Of a stretch of DNA of 64,000 nucleotides, positions 26,299 through 36,315 are shown piece after piece (positions within the stretch are counted from its first letter, which is position 1; the number at the start of each line of letters is the position of its first letter). Source of the DNA: Bacteroides sp. 214 (GTDB taxonomy: Bacteria; Bacteroidota; Bacteroidia; Bacteroidales; Bacteroidaceae); assembly GCF_010501015.1 (NCBI RefSeq), contig NZ_QVML01000012.1, forward strand, positions 1 through 64,000. Reading direction: 5' to 3'. The translations under genes were made by a program, and so were the position numbers. The notes under the pieces are model-generated. The model was not told the DNA's origin. It saw only the letters and a list, made by a program, of their open reading frames with translations, and searched no databases.

Positions 26299-29289
26299 AT
26301 GAAGAAAAATGTGTTACTTGCCGTTTTATGTGGTTGTTTTCTGACCCTTAAAGCGCAGCAACAATCTGTATTTATGTGTAAAGATAACAATGAAGCAGCC
26401 AGCCGCTGGGTAAACGAAACTTTGGGGCGGATGAACTTAAAAGAAAAAGTAGGGCAACTGATGGTGTATACCATTTCTCCCTTTGGTGATGCAAAAACCA
26501 AGAAACGGGCGCAAGAAGTCATTAAGAAGTATAAAATCGGCGGGGTGCTCTACTACAAAGGCACGATAGAAGGACAAGCCAACCTCACGAACTATATGCA
26601 AGCTCTTTCTACTATTCCGCTGATGGTTACCTTCGACGGAGAGTGGGGTTTGGCAATGCGATTGCAAGATGCACCCGATTACCCTAAAGCTGCGGCACTG
26701 GGTTGTATCCAGAACAATGAACTACTCTTTGAATATGGACAGGAAGTGGCGCGACAGTTCAAAGAGCTGGGTGTGCACGTGAATTTTGCTCCTGTTGCCG
26801 ACGTTAATACCAATCCCAAGAACCCCGTTATTCATCATCGTTCATTTGGCGAAGACCCCAAGAAGGTAGCCGAAAAAGTGGTAGCCTATGCACGAGGATT
26901 AGAAAGTGCCGGTATTCTCTCCGTAACTAAACACTTCCCCGGTCATGGAGACACGGATACCGACTCGCACCTCTCTGCTCCGTGGGTATCCTATCCGCGG
27001 GCACATCTCGATACGGTAGAACTTCATCCCTTTAAAACGGCGATTGATGCCGGGCTGGGTGGCGTTATGGTTGGTCATCTGAAGGTTACTGCGCTGGAAT
27101 CCGACAGAAGCATTGTTTCTTCCCTTTCGCATAATATCATTACCAAATTACTCAAAGAAGAACTTGGTTTCAAAGGCTTGGTCTTTACCGACGCAATGGA
27201 GATGAAAGGTGTCTGTGATATTCCTCAATGCAACGCTAAAGCGGTAAAAGCGGGCAATGATATGATACTGGTGTCGAAGGATATTGAAACAGCGCAACGA
27301 GAGATTCTCGATGCTGTCAAGCAAGGTGAAATAAGCGAGGAGGAGATTGACGAGAAGTGTCGTAAAATACTTACTTATAAGTATATGATGGGGTTGGATA
27401 ATCGTCCGGTGTCGATTAACCCCAATACTATTAAAGAACAAATAAACACTCCCACTGCCCGCAGCTTAGAGACAAGGCTACGGCAGGAAGCTGTTACTGT
27501 TTTGGGAAATCATGGAAATGTGCTGCCACTTGAGGCGGTAGAAGGTGGAATTGCTGTATTAAATGTTGGCGAAGCGGGCAGTAGTATACCGTTTATTGAA
27601 ACAATGCAAAAGTTCGCGACGGTAACTACTTTTCAATTAAGTAAAGATACACCCGAAGCGCAATGCAACTCCATAAAAACGGAATTGTCTAAATATCGTC
27701 GTGTGGTAATTGCTTATACCGGTAGTGATAAAAACACGCAAGAGTACGAGGGCTTTCTCAACAATCTGGACTTGCCAAGGTCATCGGTCGTTTATGTTTT
27801 CTTTACTTCCTACCGGGCAGCAGTGCAGCTTGTTACTGCACAACGAAAATCGTCTGCTACGGTATTGGCACATTCCGGACAAACCGACATACAGCAGCAT
27901 GTAGCTAATGTGTTGTTTGCTAAAGCACCTGCTAATGGCAAGACTTCCATGAGCATTGGCGATCTTTATCAAAGAGACGAAGGTGTAACTATTACCACAG
28001 ACATGCTGCCTCAGTCCACCCCCGAAGATCTCGGCCTCAAATCTTATATCTTCAATAAAGGTGTAGATTCCTTGCTGCGCACTGCGGTAGCAGAAAAGGT
28101 ATTCCCCGGCTGCCAGGTGTTACTGTTAAAAGGCGGAAGAGTGGTTTATGAAAAAGCGATGGGTACGCACACTTACCAAGGAACAACGCTTGTACGCTCT
28201 ACCGACCTATTTGATTTAGCGGAACTGACGCAAACTACAGGTACACTCCTTGCCATAATGAAACTGTTCGATGAAGGGAAATTGGCATTAAATGATAAGG
28301 TCTCTACCTACTTACCTTTTTTACGTAGTACCAACAAGAAAGATATCACTATACGCGAGTTACTACTACATCAATCGGGGCTACAACCTTATATGCGTTT
28401 CTCGAAGGGCTTGATAGACCAGCGCTCTGTTCCGGGTCCTTTTATGCAAGGATTTGTTGACGATTGGCACTACACACGCGTAGGCTACTATACTTACGCA
28501 TGTGCTACATTTAAGTTTAAAGCAGGTCTGGTTGCAGAGAACTACATGCCCAGCCACACTTTGCACATGGCAGATGGAATGTGGTTAAGTAATGACTTTA
28601 AGGCAAATATGATGAGCACTTTCGATAAATCGCAACTGGGCAAGAAGAATTATGTTTACTGTAGCGATGCCTTTATCTTGTTGCAGCAAGTTGTAGAGAA
28701 ACTTGTAGACGATTCTATTGATCACTACCTTGAGCAAACGTTTTATCAGCCTATGGGGTTAGTCCGAACAAAATACTTGCCGTTGCGTTTCTTTGATAAA
28801 GATGAAATCATGCCTACAGTTGCTAATGATTACTTGCGTCGTCAGGATTTGCACGGTCACGTACACGATGAATCGGCAGCTTGCCTGGGAGGTGTTTCGG
28901 GAAATGCAGGATTATTCTCCACGGCAAACGAAGTGGGACAAGTCTATCAGATGTTGCTTAATGGAGGTGTATTGCATGGTAAACGCTATTTTAGTGAAGA
29001 AACCTGCGCGCTCTTTACTACAGAACAATCGACTCTTAGTCGCCGTGGATTAGGTTTTGACAAGCCCGATAAGCAAGATGCTATTGCTAATCCTTGTGCC
29101 CCTTCGGCGCCTGCAGAGGTGTATGGACATACCGGATTTACCGGAACGTGTGCATGGGTAGATCCTACCCGCCAACTTGTCTATGTGTTTTTGAGTAACA
29201 GCGTATGTCCCGATGTGTGGAATGACAAGTTAGTTACGATGAAGCTACGGGAGCAGATTCAAGAACTAATCTACAAATCTATGGAGTAA
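26299..29289 (+). CDS. GH3 beta-N-acetylglucosaminidase fused to an inactivated beta-lactamase-like domain
   Basis: A 996-residue exported protein (signal peptide to about LKAQ, residue 20). The N-terminal GH3 domain carries the NagZ-type motif KHFPGHGDTDTDSH (211-224), whose Asp-His pair is the general acid/base, and the nucleophile Asp298 in GLVFTDAMEMKG. It is therefore predicted to cleave GlcNAc from muropeptides. A GH3 C-terminal domain spans about 395-545. The class C beta-lactamase-like domain (about 585-990) lacks the SxxK active site: the position reads AELTQTTG, with Glu642 and Gln645. The paralogue next door keeps SLTK. A YGHTGFTGT motif near the end is retained. Confidence 0.9.
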   Translation: MKKNVLLAVLCGCFLTLKAQQQSVFMCKDNNEAASRWVNETLGRMNLKEKVGQLMVYTISPFGDAKTKKRAQEVIKKYKIGGVLYYKGTIEGQANLTNYMQALSTIPLMVTFDGEWGLAMRLQDAPDYPKAAALGCIQNNELLFEYGQEVARQFKELGVHVNFAPVADVNTNPKNPVIHHRSFGEDPKKVAEKVVAYARGLESAGILSVTKHFPGHGDTDTDSHLSAPWVSYPRAHLDTVELHPFKTAIDAGLGGVMVGHLKVTALESDRSIVSSLSHNIITKLLKEELGFKGLVFTDAMEMKGVCDIPQCNAKAVKAGNDMILVSKDIETAQREILDAVKQGEISEEEIDEKCRKILTYKYMMGLDNRPVSINPNTIKEQINTPTARSLETRLRQEAVTVLGNHGNVLPLEAVEGGIAVLNVGEAGSSIPFIETMQKFATVTTFQLSKDTPEAQCNSIKTELSKYRRVVIAYTGSDKNTQEYEGFLNNLDLPRSSVVYVFFTSYRAAVQLVTAQRKSSATVLAHSGQTDIQQHVANVLFAKAPANGKTSMSIGDLYQRDEGVTITTDMLPQSTPEDLGLKSYIFNKGVDSLLRTAVAEKVFPGCQVLLLKGGRVVYEKAMGTHTYQGTTLVRSTDLFDLAELTQTTGTLLAIMKLFDEGKLALNDKVSTYLPFLRSTNKKDITIRELLLHQSGLQPYMRFSKGLIDQRSVPGPFMQGFVDDWHYTRVGYYTYACATFKFKAGLVAENYMPSHTLHMADGMWLSNDFKANMMSTFDKSQLGKKNYVYCSDAFILLQQVVEKLVDDSIDHYLEQTFYQPMGLVRTKYLPLRFFDKDEIMPTVANDYLRRQDLHGHVHDESAACLGGVSGNAGLFSTANEVGQVYQMLLNGGVLHGKRYFSEETCALFTTEQSTLSRRGLGFDKPDKQDAIANPCAPSAPAEVYGHTGFTGTCAWVDPTRQLVYVFLSNSVCPDVWNDKLVTMKLREQIQELIYKSME

Positions 29290-32267
29290 TGATGAAGAGG
29301 CTCTTAATGATAATAACGCTCTTGGCAATGGTGTTTGCTGCGAAAGCACAAGTAGAACCATTGCTGTTGAGTAAGACCGACGACCACTGTGAGCAGTGGG
29401 TGGACTCGGTATTCGAAAAACTTACAGTAAAGGAAAAGATTGGGCAACTCTTTGTATTTACTATTGCCCCGGTAGAGAATAAACCAAATTTAGCCTTGCT
29501 ACGCGATGTGGTCAAAGAGTATAAAGTTGGTGGACTCCTCTTCTCGGGTGGACAGATGGAGATACAGGCTAAGTTAACCAACCAAGCGCAACAACTTGCC
29601 GATGTGCCGTTAATGATTACTTTTGATGGAGAGTGGGGGCTTGCCATGCGATTGAAAGGCACGCCCAACTATCCGCGCAACATGATTCTGGGCTGTATTG
29701 AAGATAATCAATTGCTCTATGAATATGGCAGAGAGGTAGCCCGTCAATGTCGCGAACTGGGTGTGCACGTAAATTTTGCTCCGGTAGCCGATGTAAATAT
29801 CAATCCTAAGAATCCGGTTATCAACACGCGCTCTTTTGGCGAAAATCCTCAAAGAGTGGCAGATAAAGTTGTTGCTTATTCCACAGGGCTGGAAAGTGGC
29901 GGTGTATTGTCCGTCTCCAAACACTTTCCCGGTCATGGTGATACAGAAACCGATTCACACCATTCATTACCATTTCTCTCGTTTAGCCGGGCACGCCTTG
30001 ATAGTATTGAACTTTATCCTTTCAAACAGGCTATTAGCGCAGGGTTAGGCTCTATCATGGTAGGGCATTTGGAGGTTCCGGTGCTCGAACCACAGCGAGG
30101 ATTACCTTCTTCTCTCTCGCGCAACGTGGTGCAAGGATTGTTGATTGATGAACTTGGCTTTAAGGGGTTGGTTTTTACCGATGCACTTGCCATGAAGGGA
30201 GTTGCTACGCATACAAATGTTTCGTTGAAAGCTTTGCAAGCCGGGAATGATATGGTATTGTCGCCACGGCAGATAAAGAACGAACTCGAAGCCGTTTACA
30301 GAGCGGTGAAGAATGGCGAACTAAGCGAGGAGGAGATAAATACCAAATGTCGCAAGGTGCTTACCTACAAATATGCATTGGGTGTGCATAAGCAAAAGCA
30401 TATTCAGCTATCGGGTTTGGAACAACGTATTAATACTCCCGAAGCGCATAATCTGATTCTACGGTTGAAACAAGCGGCTGTTACTGTATTAAAGAACAAG
30501 AAAAACATCTTACCGTTGCATACCGAGTTGAACGAAATAGCATTGGTGCATCTTGGATTGTCAACAAACTGTGCCACATTTGAGCAAGCGTTAAAAAAAC
30601 AAGTAAAGGTTACGACCATACAGGTGGCGGCTAATCTGCCAATTGTTGAGCGCAAGCGCATTCACGAGCAACTCGCGAATTATAAACGGATTATTGTTTG
30701 CACCGCCGAACGTCAGCTTACACCTTATCAGGCTTTCTTGAATGGGTTTATGCCCGAACAACACATCATCTACACATTCTTTACCAATGGAGCTAATATG
30801 CCGCAGATTGGCAAAGCGATTTCGGCGGCAAATAGTGTGGTGATAGCTCATAACAATGATACTGGTGTGCAAGAACATGTTGTTAATCTCCTTTTTGGTA
30901 AGGCAACTGCTCTAGGAAGGGCTTCATCGAGTATTGGAGACCTGTTCAAACCGGGCGACGGGGTAACTATCACTCCACAGACAGAACACCAGTTTATACC
31001 TGAAGAGTTTGGTATGAACGAAGATGTACTCAACGGAATAGACAGCATTGCTTTGGAAGGAATTAAAGGGAAAGCCTATCCCGGTTGCCAGATTGTGGTA
31101 TTGAAAGATGGGAAAACCATGTATGATAAATGCTTCGGCACGTTCGATGGAAATGCGGAACATCCGGTAGTCCCGGAGAGTATTTATGATATTGCTTCGT
31201 TGACAAAGACTACTGCCACACTGCTTGCAGTGATGAAGTTGTATGACAAGGGACTGTTTAACTTGTCGGATAAATTGTCTGACCACCTGCCCGACTTTCA
31301 GCAGACAGATAAAGCTAACATTACCATTCGCGAATTGCTGTTTCATCAATCGGGTTTGCCGTCGAGTATCAATTTCTATTTGAAGGCAATCGATAAAGAT
31401 AGTTACCCCGGACAGCTCTACAGTGCCCGAAGAACTGTAAACCATACAGTACAAATTGATTGGCGAACCTACGCGCAACCCAAGTTTAAGTTCTTACCGG
31501 GTTTAATCGCAACAGCACAAGATGACACTCATAGCCTGCAAATAACTGATAATATGTGGCTCAGCACATCTTTCAGAGACAGTATTATTACCGGAATCAT
31601 TGATGCCAAGCTGCTCGATAAACGGTTCCGATATAGTTGCATCGGTTTTGTCTTGTTACAAAAACTGGTTGAGGAGAAGAGCGGTATGGCGTTGGATAAT
31701 TTCCTCGCTAAAGAGTTTTATCAGCCCATGGGCTTGAAACGTACCACCTACTTGCCGTTGCATTACTTCCAAAAAGAAGAAATTGTACCGTCAACTATCG
31801 ATCGCTTTATTCGTAAAACAACCCTGCAGGGGTATGTGCACGACGAAACGGCAGCTTTTCAAGGTGGCGTTTCGGGTAATGCCGGATTGTTTTCTACGGC
31901 AAACGAAGTTGCGCTCATCTATCAGATGATACTGAATGGCGGTACACTAGACGATAAAAGATACCTCAGTGAAGAGACCTGCAAACTATTTACCACTTCT
32001 GTTTCCAAGATAAGCCGGCGTGGGCTTGGTTTTGACAGACCTGATACAAAGTTCCCCGACCGTAGCCCTTGCTGTAAGCAAGCACCTGCTTCTGTATATG
32101 GGCATGCCGGATTTACCGGTACCATTGCTTGGGTAGATCCCGACAATAAGCTGGTTTATATATTCCTTAGTAACCGCATTTATCCCGACGTGTGGGTAAA
32201 TCAGCTGTCCAAACTGGATATACGTAAGCGGATACAGGAACAAATCTACAAATCCATCCTATCGTAA
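29289..32267 (+). CDS. GH3 beta-N-acetylglucosaminidase fused to a beta-lactamase-family serine hydrolase
   Basis: A 992-residue tandem paralogue of the preceding protein, overlapping its stop by one base (TAATG). The signal peptide ends near AAKAQ. The GH3 motif is KHFPGHGDTETDSH (211-224) with nucleophile Asp298 in FTDALAMKG. The beta-lactamase-like domain has an intact SxxK as Ser637-Leu-Thr-Lys640 in IASLTKTT, and a YGHAGFTGT motif near the end. It probably combines NagZ-type muropeptide cleavage with a transpeptidase, esterase or carboxypeptidase-like activity in cell-wall recycling; this is inference from the domains. Confidence 0.9.
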   Translation: MMKRLLMIITLLAMVFAAKAQVEPLLLSKTDDHCEQWVDSVFEKLTVKEKIGQLFVFTIAPVENKPNLALLRDVVKEYKVGGLLFSGGQMEIQAKLTNQAQQLADVPLMITFDGEWGLAMRLKGTPNYPRNMILGCIEDNQLLYEYGREVARQCRELGVHVNFAPVADVNINPKNPVINTRSFGENPQRVADKVVAYSTGLESGGVLSVSKHFPGHGDTETDSHHSLPFLSFSRARLDSIELYPFKQAISAGLGSIMVGHLEVPVLEPQRGLPSSLSRNVVQGLLIDELGFKGLVFTDALAMKGVATHTNVSLKALQAGNDMVLSPRQIKNELEAVYRAVKNGELSEEEINTKCRKVLTYKYALGVHKQKHIQLSGLEQRINTPEAHNLILRLKQAAVTVLKNKKNILPLHTELNEIALVHLGLSTNCATFEQALKKQVKVTTIQVAANLPIVERKRIHEQLANYKRIIVCTAERQLTPYQAFLNGFMPEQHIIYTFFTNGANMPQIGKAISAANSVVIAHNNDTGVQEHVVNLLFGKATALGRASSSIGDLFKPGDGVTITPQTEHQFIPEEFGMNEDVLNGIDSIALEGIKGKAYPGCQIVVLKDGKTMYDKCFGTFDGNAEHPVVPESIYDIASLTKTTATLLAVMKLYDKGLFNLSDKLSDHLPDFQQTDKANITIRELLFHQSGLPSSINFYLKAIDKDSYPGQLYSARRTVNHTVQIDWRTYAQPKFKFLPGLIATAQDDTHSLQITDNMWLSTSFRDSIITGIIDAKLLDKRFRYSCIGFVLLQKLVEEKSGMALDNFLAKEFYQPMGLKRTTYLPLHYFQKEEIVPSTIDRFIRKTTLQGYVHDETAAFQGGVSGNAGLFSTANEVALIYQMILNGGTLDDKRYLSEETCKLFTTSVSKISRRGLGFDRPDTKFPDRSPCCKQAPASVYGHAGFTGTIAWVDPDNKLVYIFLSNRIYPDVWVNQLSKLDIRKRIQEQIYKSILS

Positions 32268-32285
32268 CTCGTTAAGTAAAACCCC

Positions 32286-35200
32286 TTACATCGCATACGA
32301 CTTATTATCCGCCTCGGCTACCGCGTGCACAAATTCTTTGAAAGCATCGTACTGCTGAGGCGTGATAGTTTCAGACTTGCGTTGGAAGCGTCGTGTAATA
32401 ACCATTTGGCCGGACGTTTGCGCGTCGAAAGTTAAATCATACACCGCGTTGTCGCATTCCAGATGAATATCCTTGGGAACCTCCATAAACTTGCGCCCTT
32501 CGGGGAGTATGGCGGTAACTTTCTCCTCGGTTTTGTCTTCGGGGGCAAGCATCCAGAATTCTATCGGATATTTACGGGTATCAAGTGAATACTCTTCGAG
32601 TGAGGCGAATTGGTCTGCCCAGTGAATCTTGAAGATTTTCATCCCTGCAATCTCTTGCATGATGTTTTTAGCTTCTACTTCGTAGCTGTACTCCAGCGTA
32701 TCGGCAAGTGATGTTAATTCGTTGAACTGTAGGTTCGATACTTTTACCGGTGTGGTGTAGTCCGAAGAAATGGCTTGACTCATTTGTTTGAGCTGTTCCT
32801 CCGCACCCAAGTCGGCATACATATGGCGGAAGCCTGAGGCGGCGTCAGCCCAACGAACAGTTTGGGTACTAATCATCATGTCGTTGTTATTGAACTGATA
32901 CTTCGAAGTACGCAAAACAGCGTTCGGCATCCGAAACGGCATATTCATACTCAGTAACTTGCCTTCCGAAACTTCGTCTCCGTAAGGAATAGGAAGAATG
33001 GGGGAGTGCAGGTCGTAAACGGGTGCGGAACCGAATGGAAGTCTGCTATCGGTAAGCTCCAGGTAATACACCTTGCTGTCTATGGTAAGTTGTGCGATAC
33101 AATGGTTGAACGCATTGCTGGGTAGCGGCAGAATATTTCTGCCGTTGTCGCGCGATAACAACAATACCAGATTGGCTTTGATGCCGGCTTTGCGGCATAG
33201 TGCCACGAATAGGGTAGATACATCCTTACAATCGCCCAAACGTGTGGAAATAGTACGTGATGCAGCTTGCGGAATGTAGTTATTCTGCATAAAGGGCACG
33301 TTGGAGTATGTGATATTCTTAACAATGTACTCGTAGAATAGCTCGGCTTTCTCTAAAGGAGAAGCATTCTCTTTGCCTTTAAGTATTTCATCGAACGTAT
33401 CTTGAAGGAGGTAATCGCTCTTGAATTTATTGGTGGTAAGGTCTTTATACCAATTGGCTATAAAGTGCCAGTCGGGGAAACTACTATACGCCAAGGTTGG
33501 TACCACATCAACAAAAGAACTCATGGCAGGCTCCATGCGCAAAGCAGGCTGATTATTGGATGTCCAACGATAGAGTTTCATATCGCCCATATTGGTAATA
33601 ACAGGGTCTATTTTCCCATTGGCTACCACATATTGAAATTTCTTCTCTTTGGGTAATAATAAGGAGTTGCTTATTACCATGGATGGCATACTGTATTGAA
33701 AAATATCCTGCGAGTAGATATGCTTTGAAATCACATCGGTAGCATATTCCTTGATGCGATATTCCAGATAGAGCGCGTCGCCTGGTTCTATATTGGTAAA
33801 GACTACCTGTCCGCCATTGCGTTCTGCCTTTACACGTTGTCCGTTTGCTTTAATAATTTCGGATTTGTCAATAGTAACATCTTGTCCGCTGTAGGCCGAT
33901 ACGTTGTATTCCTTCCAGATTTCCACACCTGTCTGGTTGAGAATTTTCACGGCTATTTCCATATGATACTCCGAAGCTCCTTCCGGGTAGAACATTTGCT
34001 TGCTGTCATAAAGCACCAACATAGAGTGATCATCGGGATAAACTTCCGCCGATGGGGCAGCAGCTATCAGGCTGTCGATGTTATAGCGTGGGAAAAGATC
34101 CTCAATCTCTTTTTCCCCTTCCAATTGGCGTAGCTGTGTGCGCGCATCGAAAGCCACGGGGTTGTAGTGAATCGCTTTTTTGTAATACTCTGCCGCTTGC
34201 TTTTCGTTCTTCATCGCTTTGAGTATGTCAGCTTGCAGGGTGTAAACGGCCGATAGATAGGGCGTTTGTTTCTCCATCTGTTTGGCTATCGTTAATGCTT
34301 CGTCATAGCGTTGCATTTGGTACAGTGTGCGTGCAAAAGATTGCAAAAATCCGATGGCATAGGGCATACGGGCTATACGGTCGCGTAGTATCTGCAACCC
34401 TTTTTCTACCTCACCATCCTTGATGTAACGCCCCGAGAGTGTACCCATGGCAGCCGGACTGAAATAGTTTTCGCAATAATTCTTGATGATTTCTTCGGCA
34501 GCAGTACGATTCTTCAAGGTGTTCTCTTCTATATTATAGACGGCGTTCATGTAACCGTAGTTGTATGGGTACTTAGCGAAGTTTTCGCGCGCAATGGCTA
34601 TAGATTCTTCCTGGTTGTTTTGCTTGTTGGCAAGCCATGCATCCAGCAGGCGGGTGTCGAGGCTTTCGCCGTACAAATCCTTTATCTTCTGATTCAGGCT
34701 CCGTACTTCGTTTATTTTGTTGGATGAGATAGCTTCGGAACTTAAATTTGAAAGTGCGTAGAACGATTCGGGGTCGTCACGTTTCAAATCCTCAATCTGC
34801 TTGGTGTAGTATGTTTGATTCTGGGCACGGGCATACGCTTCGGCAAGGCGAGTATGCACATACGACGATTTGGGCGCTTGTTTCTGTACCTCTCTCAATA
34901 GCAAGATAGCTTCGTCGGCTTTGTCATTGCGCAGATAGGTTTCGGCAAGTACCAAGGCATAGAGCGGGTTAGTAGCATCGGTCTTTATTCTTTCTTGCAG
35001 ATAGGCTTCGGGGAAAAACGGCAACGAGTTGTTGTTGGTTTTGTTGCTTGCTTTGGTATAGCTGGCATAGTCGGCACTCTCTTGTAGTCCTGTGAGCGGG
35101 ATGCCTTGTTCGTCGGTAAGCCGTGCCATAAAGTTAAGTGCCTCTATTTCGCTTTGTCCCACCTGTACTAAGATGCGGTTAACACCTTTGTTTAGATTGA

Positions 35201-36038
35201 TTTTGTAACTGTACACATCCATGTCGCAATTACGTTCTTGCTGCACAGAACCAACGAGGGCATCATTGATCCATACTTTCAGCGAACCCGAAGTCCCTAA
35301 ACGAATAAATGCCTCTTGTGGCTGTGGCGATGTAACGAAGCTTTGTGCGTAGACCACAATGTCGTTAATCATATAATAATAGGTGAAATCGAACCAACCA
35401 TCGCTCTTGTTTAGTCCCGGAGCATACCATCCTACTGTTGCTCCAAGATGATTCTGGAAAATATCCTTGGTGCGTGCTTTACTCACAGCACCCCATTCTT
35501 TTTCAAAACCACTTCCCGATATGTTATTAAATGCCCCAAGTATTTGCCAGTTGCGTAGCGCACCCACCTTGCCAAAGTATTCGGCAGACTTTTCGAAGTC
35601 ATTGCAACCTTCGTAGTGTTTGCCTAGTGTTTCGTAAATCATGGCACGTAGCGTACCATTGGTGGTTTTATCTACTATCTCTTCCAGAAACTTTAGCTTC
35701 TCTGGTTTTAGTATAGTGCCATCGGCAAAGGTGTAGGGGGTGGTGTATAGACCATATAAAAAAGCGTCCGGTTCGTGACACAGACGATAGAATTTGGTGA
35801 AGTCGGCAAAAGCATCTTCGAGTTTATTCTCGCTCCAGTCCAGAATGCTGAGTGCAAGGTATGCATCGGCTTGTGTGGCGGGGTCGTTCAAAGCCTCGTT
35901 AAAGCTATTTCGAGCTTGCACGCGATTGTTGGCAAAGAACTCTTCCCATGCTTTTTGATAATTAGTTGATGCGAAAGTAAATCCCGGTAACAGTAAAAGA
36001 ATACCTAGTAGTAAGGTAAATAGTGTATGCTTCTTCAT
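32286..36038 (-). CDS. Large TPR / DUF3857 / transglutaminase-like exported protein
   Basis: A 1250-residue exported protein. I place the start at 36038 (MKKHTLFTLLLGILLLLPGF, a signal peptide); the frame is open back to 36065, but those residues precede the signal. TPR-like helical repeats fill about residues 20-620. A DUF3857 domain follows and then a transglutaminase-like core with an intact-looking Cys-His-Asp triad: GDCKD (Cys codon at 33228-33230), NHCIAQ and ELTDSRLPF. A C-terminal beta-rich domain completes the protein. It may act as a periplasmic peptidase or cross-linking enzyme; substrate unknown. It converges on the GH3 pair with an 18-base gap and no visible terminator. Confidence 0.85.
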   Translation of the reverse strand: MKKHTLFTLLLGILLLLPGFTFASTNYQKAWEEFFANNRVQARNSFNEALNDPATQADAYLALSILDWSENKLEDAFADFTKFYRLCHEPDAFLYGLYTTPYTFADGTILKPEKLKFLEEIVDKTTNGTLRAMIYETLGKHYEGCNDFEKSAEYFGKVGALRNWQILGAFNNISGSGFEKEWGAVSKARTKDIFQNHLGATVGWYAPGLNKSDGWFDFTYYYMINDIVVYAQSFVTSPQPQEAFIRLGTSGSLKVWINDALVGSVQQERNCDMDVYSYKINLNKGVNRILVQVGQSEIEALNFMARLTDEQGIPLTGLQESADYASYTKASNKTNNNSLPFFPEAYLQERIKTDATNPLYALVLAETYLRNDKADEAILLLREVQKQAPKSSYVHTRLAEAYARAQNQTYYTKQIEDLKRDDPESFYALSNLSSEAISSNKINEVRSLNQKIKDLYGESLDTRLLDAWLANKQNNQEESIAIARENFAKYPYNYGYMNAVYNIEENTLKNRTAAEEIIKNYCENYFSPAAMGTLSGRYIKDGEVEKGLQILRDRIARMPYAIGFLQSFARTLYQMQRYDEALTIAKQMEKQTPYLSAVYTLQADILKAMKNEKQAAEYYKKAIHYNPVAFDARTQLRQLEGEKEIEDLFPRYNIDSLIAAAPSAEVYPDDHSMLVLYDSKQMFYPEGASEYHMEIAVKILNQTGVEIWKEYNVSAYSGQDVTIDKSEIIKANGQRVKAERNGGQVVFTNIEPGDALYLEYRIKEYATDVISKHIYSQDIFQYSMPSMVISNSLLLPKEKKFQYVVANGKIDPVITNMGDMKLYRWTSNNQPALRMEPAMSSFVDVVPTLAYSSFPDWHFIANWYKDLTTNKFKSDYLLQDTFDEILKGKENASPLEKAELFYEYIVKNITYSNVPFMQNNYIPQAASRTISTRLGDCKDVSTLFVALCRKAGIKANLVLLLSRDNGRNILPLPSNAFNHCIAQLTIDSKVYYLELTDSRLPFGSAPVYDLHSPILPIPYGDEVSEGKLLSMNMPFRMPNAVLRTSKYQFNNNDMMISTQTVRWADAASGFRHMYADLGAEEQLKQMSQAISSDYTTPVKVSNLQFNELTSLADTLEYSYEVEAKNIMQEIAGMKIFKIHWADQFASLEEYSLDTRKYPIEFWMLAPEDKTEEKVTAILPEGRKFMEVPKDIHLECDNAVYDLTFDAQTSGQMVITRRFQRKSETITPQQYDAFKEFVHAVAEADNKSYAM

Positions 36039-36062
36039 AATCATAACATTTTGTCTATAATA

Positions 36063-36094
36063 CAAAGGTGCATAATGAAAGTGATTCTCACAAA
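36063..36094 (-). promoter_or_regulatory. Promoter of the DUF3857 protein gene
   Basis: On the minus strand TTTG (36094-36091) and CACCTTTG (36070-36063), one base off TAnnTTTG, are 20 bases apart. The start codon is 25 bases downstream of the -7 box. Confidence 0.5.
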
Positions 36095-36176
36095 TAAGGC
36101 GCTGATTAATTTTATTTGTACAACGTCTATTCGCAATAAAAAGAATAGTTGAGTCACAATTTAGGAGCGGCTGTTT

Positions 36177-36282
36177 TTCTCAAAAGATTTTATCGTTTTG
36201 AGAATAAATTCTCAACATGGTGAGTATTCATTCTCAACAAGGCGAGTATTTGTTCTCAACAAGGTGAGAATTTCTTCTCTAC
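36177..36282 (-). repeat. 22-base-period intergenic array C
   Basis: On the plus strand TTCTCAAC-type words begin at 36209, 36231, 36253 and 36275 (the last reads TTCTCTAC), exactly 22 bases apart. Next to them TTCTCAAAA (36177-36185) and TTTTGAGAA (36196-36204) form a perfect nine-base stem. Read in the direction of the gene upstream (minus strand), the four units come first and the inverted copy after, the same layout as arrays A, B and D. It starts about 34 bases beyond the stop of the first fimbrillin-SUMF1 gene. Nothing else was found in 36095-36176. Confidence 0.8.
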
Positions 36283-36315
36283 AGGGTAAGAATAGACGTA
36301 AAATTCAGCTCCTAC

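Noticed and set aside
30924..31478. A 184-codon open frame on the minus strand.
   Set aside because: Antisense to the second GH3-beta-lactamase gene, whose SxxK motif and domains are clear; the composition is that of a shadow frame.
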